A DNA stretch of 64,000 bases from Leptidea sinapis (Eukaryota > Arthropoda > Insecta > Lepidoptera > Pieridae): NCBI RefSeq assembly GCF_905404315.1, contig NC_066310.1, positions 7,688,001-7,752,000 of the forward strand. The letters run 5' to 3'. This document shows, piece by piece, positions 36,287 through 48,200 of this stretch. The position numbers were made by a program, and so were the translations under genes. The notes below the pieces were generated by a model that worked only from the letters and a program-made list of their open reading frames with translations, ran no database searches and had not been told where the DNA came from. Every line of letters begins with the position of its first letter. The stretch's first letter is position 1.

Positions 36287-39200
36287 TAGCAATTGTGATT
36301 TGATAATATAATAACGATACAATAATACCCCGAATATATCGCACCTACCCTACTCTAACAAATGTTCGTATTCGATATCGTTTATCGTAACAACATCATA
36401 ACCATAGACTATCATTTTGATTTTTTTACGATGTTAGTGTGAATGAATTATGCGCAAACCTTGAAAAACTAAATATTATCTGTGTCATCATCATCATGTC
36501 ACTGTTAAGTGTCAAAAGTCAAAACATAAAATGTAGGCGCTAAGGATCATGCCAGACTCTGCACCACCAATTTGCATGATTTACACAACATGTAAATATT
36601 CAAAAAGTATGTAATGAATATAATATGACCCTTTCAAATTGAATAAATAATACAAAACTTGCGGATAATAAAATGTAAAAAAATAACTCAACCCTTCTCC
36701 TCGACTTCACTAATTTCTCAGGCGGCCATTTGCATTACTTTCTTAAACGATCAACAAAATGACTTAAATTACTTAGTACTAAAAAAATCCTGTTTTATAA
36801 GTTAACCACTTAAGATTATTTTAATTATATTTATTAAGTATGTATATTGTAGCAACGTAAAAGTGACCTTTGATTATTTGTCAGATTCGAATATTCGTCC
36901 CTGACAGTTTCAACTAAGAGTAGGGCCGATAATATCGAAAAATGTTTCGTTCGTTCAATCATTGTTTCGACATTGAATACGATGTAACTATGAGTAGGAG
37001 TCGATACGACTAATGCCACGATATATCAAATATAGATTTTAGGAGTAGGCCACCTGGTGTGACGTGGAGCAGATCATGTCATGACCGAAAACAGTGGAAG
37101 AGCCTGGGGGAGGCCTATGCAAAAGCAAAACAATCTGTGCCGATGTCTACTGCATACTAAATGTAAATCTAAAACTATTTAAAGATTGTTATTAAAGACT
37201 ATTATTATTATAACTCGTGCTTTTCGTAATGAGATTTGATAAGGATAGTCATAAATAGTACAAAAAGTAACTGAGTAATGCTTGCAATCATAAAACTTCT
37301 GTTGCTAACTGACGTGGTATATTTTATCTCAAAGTGTAACAAATTTGGTACATAACAAAGTAATAATGACACAGCAATTTTTCAAACAATCTACCAACAA
37401 TAATAAATGACATCTAAACACTTTGTGTAACACTATATTTACCTCACCTTGAAATAACCTTTGAAAAGGTGATAAATCCTAGTGATGATTTAGTATGGCT
37501 ACAAATTACTACAAAAATTAAAATGGAGTCTTTTGGTTAGTTTATAAATCTATATACCGTCGGAATGCTTAAATTTTGTGATTAATTACATTTCGCCGCG
37601 AAATATATAGTAAAACCTACGCAAAACAGCATTATCTCGTGTTTGTATAAAATATTGAAAGTTTGTAGAAAAAGTAAAACTTCTTTACGCACGGGGAACT
37701 TAAAACTTCTTGGGGAGTAAGCTGCGTGACGAGAGCGTTTTACGAAAAAACGCTAGCGTTACGCGAACGGTGATTTCTTGATTATTTCGTTATTTCATTT
37801 CGTTCTTGATCAATTAAATATCAAGCATACTCGTTTTTTTGTTTAAAAAAAACGTGAGTAGTCATTCCAGTCTCTTTGTGAGTATCATATACAACTTTTA
37901 CCAGATAAATTTCATTGAGAAGCTAGTATAAAACTATCTTTGTATATGAAGAAACCTGTTGCATATGCATAAAACTGTTTGTGAAAGCCTGTCCATAGAT
38001 TTTTATATTGTAACTATTATCAAAGAATATGTAATAGTATAAGAACAGAAGTCTCACTCCGCAAAATCAATTAAAGAAATAGGGACTCTTGCGACCATAC
38101 AATAAGGTGTAATTCAGATCGCACAGCGCTATTAACCTACATTTTTATTTACCTAGAAGTTGCCTCTCTTTCTATCGCGTGACTATTACCTCTTCTGACG
38201 ACATTAGGGTTGTCTTCTTTACCTAAAACTGTACCTACCTAGCGAATTTTTACAATTAAGTTTCTGGTGTATAATAAAAACTTCCTTGCTTCGTGACAAT
38301 AATTATAATATTTTAAGCACTCCCAATTATATTATGCTACTTATACTTCTAACACAATTACTAACGATTGCATAGCTTAATTCAATGACTGTCTCCGACC
38401 AGACGCTCGTTTTAAATGCCTCAGGCGGGTGCAACTTCCCCTTAACCGTTTAATAGCGTCGGCGACAAGAGTGAAGTTTAATAGAGACGGCGAGAAGAGT
38501 GTTCTCTTGTAATTCTTCGGGTGGGGTTCATTCATGTTATAAAAGAGTATGGGCCGCGGTGATCACATACTATTAGAATACCCGGATCCGTATTACATAA
38601 AAATGTCAGGATCGAATCAGAAATGAGGAGATCCATAAAGCGAAACTGAAGTGGCAGTGGGCAGCGTAGATGGCCGTTGGGGCAGTAAAGTCCTCGAATG
38701 GCGACCACGTTCCGGAAAGCGTAGTGTTGGTAGGCCCCTATAAGCGGCCTATCAGCGACGGAACACGTTGGATGAGGGCAACACTAAACCGATCGTCATG
38801 GCGATGTTTGGGGGAGGCCTTTGTACAGCAGTGGACGTTTTCCGGCTGAAATGATGATTATTCTATTAAAAAAAAACTTAAATCATTTATATGTCTAGAT
38901 AGACTGTGACAGCTGTGAAAACGTGATAAAAAATGAAGTCGACTGTTAACCTCTATTTTGAGCAATGCATGCACACTAACACAGAGTGACATAGAAATCG
39001 CGAGTGTAAGACGTAGCTTATCCTAAAATTAAACCTGGCCTGCATTCATCGGTTGTCTAGCAGCAAGAGGCTCTACAGTAATTTCCCCAAAAGTTGGATT
39101 GAAATATTAAACTCACAAATATTGTTTTACAATTTTCGGAGCTAAGTGAGCACTCATTCCTACTATTCCTTTTGTCCGTTTTTAAAACAGTCACCGTGGC

Positions 39201-42200
39201 GGTCTTGCCAGAAAATCTCCTAATGACTAGTTGTGGTTACAGTATGCGATCCAGTGATGGGAGATAATGGCCAAATGTACGTACCAGATAGTATCCTGCC
39301 TGTGTATCGGGACGACGTGGTTCCGCTCGCCGATATCCTCACACCGAACCAGTTCGAAGCTGAATGCCTCACAGGTCTCACCATGAACGACTTCAACGGT
39401 GCCATAAGGATTATCCAAGCTCTGCATGACAAGGGGGTAAAAATCGTTGTACTATCAAGCACGGTGTTGGGGGATGAGGATTATATGATTGGAATCGCGA
39501 GTAATGGAGGTTTGTAGTTCAATTTTGACCAATCCGTTGTTTTTTTTTATGGCGATTTGCTGCTTTCTTGTACACAAGAAGATACATCTGGAGGCCTATC
39601 TATATCCTATTCAGAACTTTACACTTCGGATGCTTAGTAGTTGTTTGCGGTCAGCGGTTGCTTTAACGTCCGTATTGAAGTAGGGCTGTCAATTGCAATC
39701 AAGTATATCATCAAATTTTGTTTATTGCCGTAGGGTAAAATTGTAGAATATGCTCTTTTAAAACAAAAATAGATTAAATATTTTGCGCACGACACAGTTT
39801 TCGAAATATTAGTTGTTTAGCTAGGCGCTGCTGTGATGTCACTACACAACACTCATTATTGTCTCAGCGGGCGATTTATGACTATGCTATAATATTGTTT
39901 AAATTGTGCAGCAACGGAAATAATCGTTATTTTTAACTATTAGAAATTTTTTATTTTTTCTCCAAATAAATAAAAATAATAGTTAAAAAAATCACCTCAT
40001 TCAATAACATTTTTCAGTAAAGTGTTATCAAATACAAATACCGAAAGTGGAGGCATCTTTCACGGGCACGGGGGATCTGTTCGCGGCACTTTTCCTGGCT
40101 TGGACCCACAAGACCGAAGGCGACCTCAAGCTCACGTTGGAGAACACGATAGCCACGCTGCAAACCATCGTGAAGAACACCTATGACTACGCTAGAGGTA
40201 AGAATGTAGCTATCGTTATTGATTAACATCAATTTTACGATAATATAAAGAATAACATTCGGCCAAAATATATATTACTTCATTTAGTTTAACAATGTTA
40301 AGTCAATAAAACCTGTATCTATTGCAATAAAAAATTGCGTGCGTACAAAGGTAACAATTTCAGAAGTGCATTGTGCATGAACTGCATATGAAGTCCTGGT
40401 ACATGTTGCTAGGATGACACATGATTTCAACCGCTTTGAATGACATTACAATCACCGCTACCATATATATGTTCTCCTGGTGTCTATGTAGTAATACGTC
40501 AGAATATATTAAGGTATACTCGCGTCATACATATGACAATATGACTCTTCTTCAACTATAATCGCCTGGTATCAAAACACTGTATAATGCTTCCTATCTC
40601 ATTTTCTCCCACGTTAAATCTATTTATGTGTCTGCCTCTTTTTACTGTCGCGCGTTTTCTTTTCATCGACCATCAATCAAATCAAATCACAACGATGCTA
40701 AAGAAGTTTTCACTTTAAAAAGCACTTTAAGAAGTCGTATAAATTTTGAAAAAGTATATGTTATTTGGCTTTTTGTAATAGTTTAGATTGTATTGTATTT
40801 TGAAGGAGGTGTTTTAGGCAAATTACATCAAACCAGACACGTCATATCCATAAATTTATCATTTTATTTTATTTAGCCTTAAAAGAAGTGTATCGAACTG
40901 TAGCTTATAGATTCCACTCCGTAGCTTTCCCAACCATGTTTCTCAAACGCTAAAGGCGAATACACCTTAATTCCACCTCCATATCGTTTGTTTCATGTGG
41001 TCGTGGAATGGTAACACTGAAAGGTATCGTAAGAGTTATTGCTTCAACTTCTCCTCCAATTTGCTAATGCCTGGTTCCTATAAACAAGAAACGGATAGTT
41101 TTTGTTACGCCCAGTAATATTTACTACGCGACGTATTTTAAAACTGTTTCTATAAACACCAACCGTCACGAAATTTTACTAATAAGTAGATCATTACCAA
41201 CGGGTGACAGGGCTCCCGATAACTGTCAGTAAGATAATTGCATGAATAAACATACTAACATAATTATTATCCTATCAAAATATTTACTACTGCAACGAAA
41301 AACTATAATAAAATAATTAACTACTCATAAGCAAAGGATTTCAGCTAGGGCTGTATGTAATTTAAGGTAATTGTACTCTGTACTATATGAGAACAATGAA
41401 GTACATGAAAATACAGCTGTGTGTTGTATGATTTGATTCCTTTGAGATTTTGAAAAGTCTTGTCGTAAATATTTTTTCATAAACGAAATTTATCGATTGG
41501 TCCTGAATCGATGTCGCCACAAGCCCGCGCCACATCACCTAAGCACTCGTTTTTAACAATTTTTAAACGCAACCTAACCTCAAATGTCAACAATGTCAGT
41601 GTCATTGCCACAATTCCTTATTTGTTCTGTGCGAAGCGGTTTGAGTGCAATAAGAATACGATTAAAAGTTAATAAATAAATAAATAGCCTCATTTATTCC
41701 TTAATAGATACATTCAGATTACAACGTCTTATTAAATATTAATCTGATTATTAATTTGTAAAATATACAGAAAATATAGATAAAAACCAAAAAATATTTT
41801 ACAAATGAGTAATCAAATTAATATTATTTTAATTTTATGTACATAACAGTTCTTTTTAACAGTACTATGTATAATAATTATATAATATTTAAATAACTTT
41901 CTACATATATGATTTCAATTTTATTATTTGTATTGCATGCAACGTTTTCTATATGATAATTATTTTTATCTACACCCATGCTTTAAATCCTCTATTAAAG
42001 ATTCTGAACAGTTAGCTTATTGCATTAACATTAAAACACCCAATGTTCGAATAACCTTACATCATCCAAACGAGTGTTGTAATGTTGTACTGAATTTCAT
42101 AACAACACTCATCGGTTTTGTTTCGATCCCTTCATGCACAAAGAGTTTCAACAAACAGCCACATTCTTATTGCTCGATGCGTGGTATCTCTATGAATTTC

Positions 42201-45200
42201 AAAAAAAGAACATTTTCGTTTACGCGCGTTCTACACTACCAGAACATAGCGCGCCGTAAAAAAAAAGTAGGTTATTCGAAACCCCGCCATTTTTCTTGAA
42301 AATATGAGCGATTCAAGTTTTGACAGCACACCGCCGGATATTTTAAGCGCCGCAAAATAACATAATAATCAAGTGAATTTTAATAATTGCATTATACAAA
42401 ATCTAAATTACTACTAAAATTAATAATTATTTCATTAATACTTAGTTTATTTTTATATAATCAGTAAGGGATGATATTAGGTTACTACTAGGGCTGGCTG
42501 TTTTAATGTTAGGAGTAAGCTAACTGTTTCAGAACCTCTTAGAGGATTCATATTCTGGATGTAGATAAAGTCTTGTATGCAACTGTTGTGTAATAAGGGG
42601 TATTAAAACCCGAATGTGGGTTTATCACACGAGGCGAAGCGGAGTGTGATAATAGTATCACATGAGTGTTATATCCTTATTACACAACAGTTGCATAAAT
42701 AACTATTACAAATCAAATTTAATTAATGAATAATTTTTAAATTCGTCGTTTTAAATACGTCGCTTCATTGTGTGTCTTCTGCAGCATTTATCACAGGGAG
42801 TGTTCCGAAAAGCTGCTTAACCTTATTCCTGCCGCCGAATTCCACATTATACATACTAAGATATCATCCACCATCTGGATGTGTGGCGGTCCTCCACAGT
42901 GCGGTTTTCAAGGAGCTTTCTTCCTCGTACTACAATGCTGTGGAATGAGCTTCCTTGTGCGGTGTTTCCGGGACGATATGACATGGTTACCTTCAAAAAA
43001 GCGCGTACACCTTTCTTAAAGGCCGGCAACGCTCTTGTGATTCCTCTGGTGTTGCAAGAGAATGTGGGCGGCGGTGATCACTTAACACCAGGTGATCTTA
43101 ACACCGTACGATCGTTTGTCCTCCTATTCCATAAAAAAATATGACAAATACTATCTTTGACTCGTATAAAATATTATTATTAGAGTAGTTAGAAATTATG
43201 AAATTTGTTGTGTACTTGATGATAAGATAATTATGTGGTAATGACGGGTTGAGGCCAAATAAAAAATAAAAGTAGAACACTCAAAGACACTGAATTTAAG
43301 GAGATAACAGGTTATTCTTCGCTTCTTTTAAAAAAAATGTTTATAATAAAATTAGAACACTCAAAGACACTGAATTTAAGGAGATAACAGGTTATTCGCT
43401 TCGCTTCTTTTAGAAAAAATGTTTATCATTCATACCTATTTTAATATCTATTCCATGGCAAGATTTTTAATTTCATTAAACATATATTTCATTACACGAG
43501 TTAAAAGTACATTTACGAAGTTCGCTTGAACTGAATATTTTTCCAAAAAGTATTGTAATTATTGATTAAATTTTTTAAGTAAACCCACAATTTCCGAATT
43601 GTTTAAACGTCACTATTGCTGTTTTTTATTGGCTTTATGTGACTGTATTTCTTCAGTTTTTCGTTCATTGTTTTGTTTGGCATCTTCTTATTAACTTTTT
43701 AACCCAACCTTATTCCTTAAGTTGAATTATTTATGTTATGGAGCTACTCCATATATACTAGTAAAGCTTCTACCTGTTCTTTTGTTCTAAGGATATTGAA
43801 TTATTGTAGTTTCCCTTTATCTCATTCTTAAACTAGAGTAGACTCATCATATAGGAAGCAGCGCTCGTTCACGGCCTGACAACTGTGTTCCGTATTTTTA
43901 AGTGATCTAAATATAATTAAGTAAATTTTTGAAGATCTTTGTAGTGAAATATGTGTGAAACAGTGAAGTAATTAAGTGAGAGTGTTAGTTAGGAGATTCG
44001 TACTGTAATTAATCTAAAATTCTTAATTTTAAAATCTGACAACACAATTGAATAACTTATAAACATTCAAGATAATCGCACGAAACCTTATTAAATAATG
44101 CAAACTAAGTGAGTATTACTTGAAATATAAATTATTCTGCAAAACTATATTGAAATGCAGTGATAAAAAGACGAAATTATAACAATTAGTTCCTTAGACC
44201 GTTAGAGTAGTTCAAATGTGAAACGTACAAACATGTCGAGTTTAAGACCCTGTTCGTGGCCAAAGCCTACTTAACGTGTTTGAAAGACAAGGACAATTTA
44301 CAATTTACCATCTTATTCTCAAAAGTAAACGACTATGGAAAATGTTACAACTAGTCGTCCTTTATCAAAAACTTTATCTGAGCAAGATCTTCAATATTTA
44401 TCTGACGATGATTCAATACTAAGTTCCAGCGTAATAAATATTTCAACACACAGTGCACCTGACAGAACATTAATGGACTTTGAAGAAATACATGAACTTA
44501 AACACCTAATCAATAAACTGAATGCAGAACTTACCATTGCACACCAGGAAATTGAAAACTTAAATTCAGAGAATACAGCATTGAAATGTGATATTCGTGA
44601 GAAAGATAAAACAATTTCACTGTTGTAAAAAATATCTTCTGATCCACGTTCATCATCCGTGGTGACTCTCGTCCATAGGGTTTCTAACTCTCATATTACG
44701 CCACTATCTCAAAGAATAACACATCGCAACATTAAAACACCAAGATGTTCACCATTGCAATCCGATAGTACATGTAGTAATCTTTACAAGGAATGTACTA
44801 CACCACTGAGAAATAACGAGCAGATAGTACCCGATCAACAAGACAAATTATACCGCACAAATGAAACCTTTAAATTTGTAAATAAACAATGTTTCTATCA
44901 CGACTCGAGGGTATTTCTAAAATACCTAATATTTTTATAATAGGCGATCAACAACTATGTAACTTGTCGAGTGCATTGCATCAAAGTAGGCTCAATTCGT
45001 TGAATAATACTTATTCAATCTATGGGTTAAAAAAACCGTTTGCTGATTCGTCAGCAATATTAAGTAATTGTGAAAACTTCTATAAAAATGTTTCTAAACA
45101 TGATATTGTAATAATCGGAATTGGGGCAAATGATACAAATCCCTATAAATTGTTCTCTGAGCTTAGCCATGTTTTATCTATTCTTAAAAACACTAGAGTT

Positions 45201-48200
45201 TTTGTAGTAAATATATATGAAAATCAATTCCTAAACTGTGGTTTGTTAAATAAAAATATAAAATTGATAACACAAAACTATAAAAACTGTAGTTTTTTTC
45301 ATTCAAACTACAATTACAATCTAAGAAATACACAGGAAAACCGAATAAGAAACTTGTGCTCAAAATTAAACATAGAATTAGACTATATTCAATATAAAAA
45401 AATATATAGACGGTATTAAAACAATTATAAAATCTAATAACAAGGGAAAAACATATAAGAAGGGGATCATCCCATACTACTTTAATTCTCAAAAATATTT
45501 ACTAAATTCACATAAACCTTTGAATAAACCCAATTCAATGAGTCGAGAGAAAAAGGGGACAATCCCCTATTACTTTAAATTATTATTATTACCATCAAAA
45601 CAATCTGGTTTAAATTTTCCTAACGATGACCAGCAGCTGAATAAACAGTTTTCCAATGCTAACGTGCAAACTAATATTAATAACAGGCTACCGATGAGCG
45701 GGGTAGACAATTTAAAAGATGATACTTCTACTAAAAGTAATATTACCACGACACCTGTCAATCTTTTTCGTGTACAATAAAATAAATATAATGCATCAGA
45801 ATATAAATGGACTCTTCAATAAATCAGATCTTCTACTATAATGATGATATATTATTTATGCATCACTGAGCACAACATGACAATTCATGATACCAGCTTG
45901 CTTAATATCACTAATTATACACTAGGAGCTCATTTTACAAGAAATAATAGATATGGAGGCTCATGTATATTAGTTCACAAGCAACATAAGTTTAAAGCTC
46001 TTCCCGTTACTAAATTTTGTCAAAGCAATATAATAGAATGCTGTGCAGTGGAACTTTTACAACATAAAATTTTAATATTATGTATTTATGACCGCCAAAA
46101 ACTTTACAGAGTGATTTTAATACCTTTTTTCTCAATCTTGATTCTCTCCTACAAGAGTTCTGCTATAGTAAAAAGAAAATAATTCTTTGCGGTGATTTCA
46201 ATATCAATACTCTTAATGACACCAAAGTATCTAGGACTTTTCTTCAGCTTTTAAAAACATTTAATCTTAAACTAGCTTTTAATGAACCTACTAGACTAAT
46301 CAGTGGATCTTGCATTGATCATTTTATCCATAATATTAAAGGGTGCAAAGGTAACATTTTTGACTGTGCTTTATCTGATCATACGGCGCAATTATTATCG
46401 TGTCCGGTTAAAGTAAGCTACTGTTTGAAATATTGGTTTTCAGAAGCACGTGACTACAGTAAAGAAAATCTGGAAAAATTTAGAGAATATCTAGGTTGTC
46501 TTAGATTCAATGAGGTTTATGATACTAACAATCCTGAGTCTGCTTTTAATCATTTTTACGATCTATTTATACTTTTCTATTCATTATGTTTTCCAGTATA
46601 AAAATAAAAAACTATCTGCAAAAACGACCAAGGTGGATTACTAAGGGCATTAAAAATTGTTCTAAGAAAAAACGTGCATTACTATGGCAATACAGAAAAA
46701 ACCGTAGTGATAATAATAAAAGTAAACTGAAAGAATACTCTAAACGGTTAAACAATATCATACAATTAACGCAAAAATCTCAGAACACTTATCAAATCAA
46801 CTGTGCTACTAATAAATCCAAGGCAACATGGAACATTGTGAAATCTAATTATGATAAAATAAACGCTCCCAAGGAAGAGATAAATCGATTAATTATTGGT
46901 AGTAAGATAATTGAAGATCCGTTAGAAATAGCAAATTCTTTTAATGATTTCTTTACTAAGCAATATCCTAATAATGACATCCAAAATGACAATACTTCAG
47001 TTACCAAAGTGATTAAAAGTAATAATTACAATTCTTTATTTTTAAAACCTACTACCCCATTTGATGTTAATAAGACTATTAAATCGCTCAACAATACAAA
47101 TAGTACTGGATATGATCAAATAACTAATAAGATTTTAAAATTTGTATCTCTAACAATCTCACCGGTACTCAGCTTTATCATTAATCTATGTATTTCTGAA
47201 GGGGTGTTTTTCGATAAACTGAAGACTGTAATAGTAAAACCACTCTTCAAGATACTTAACAAGGAATCGATGAATAACTATAGACCCATAGCACTTGTCC
47301 CCATTCTTTCTAAAGTATTTGAAAAGGTTATCTATGAGTCTTTGAATAGTTATTTTGAAAAAAATAAATTGTTTGCAGAGGAACAATTTGGCTTTCGAAA
47401 GAATAAAAATATAAACATGTCAGTCTACAAATTTCTTAATTCTGTCATGCGTAATTTAAATGATAGGGTTCCAGTCTGTGCTTTATTTATGGATTTAACC
47501 AAGGCCTTTGATTTTGTTGACCATGAAATATTATTAAAGAAACTTTATGCCTACGGTGTAAGAGGTAACGTATTAGACCTTCTTAATTCATACTTAACAC
47601 ATAGAAAACAAATAACACAGATTACTAAGGTCAACCTAAAATATAAAAAGCTTGTTAATTACCATTCACAGTCGAAAGTAATTCAACGCGTTCCTCAAGG
47701 AAGTATCTTAGGGCCACTATTATTTATTATATATATCAATGATCTACCAAAATATGTAACTCACCATGACATGGTCTTGTTTGCTGATGATAGTACAGTT
47801 ATATTTGCAAACAAAACCTTAAATGACCTTATTATTAATGTTAAGAATACACTAGATATAATATAATAAACTGGCTTAATCGTAATAAACCCATAATCAA
47901 GTTAGATAAAACGAACTTAATGATTTTTAAGCTCAGAGAAAAAACATCGTATGCTTTGAATGTAAATTATGAAGGTAAAACTATCAACGAAGTATTTAAC
48001 AAAATTCTTAGGTCTGAATATTAATTCTACTTTAAATTGGAAATAACATTTAGATCATATTTGTACTAAGTTAAGGCAATTCTCCTTTGCACTTTATATG
48101 TTGGGTAAAACTGTAAACGTGTCGGTGCTACTGACGGTTTACCATGGATATGTGGCATCGCTATTAAGATATTGTATTATATTCTGGGGTAATTCTAGTG

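Noticed and set aside
41928..42299. 123-codon open frame on plus strand
   Set aside because: No motif, no splice context, and AT-driven composition inside an intron.
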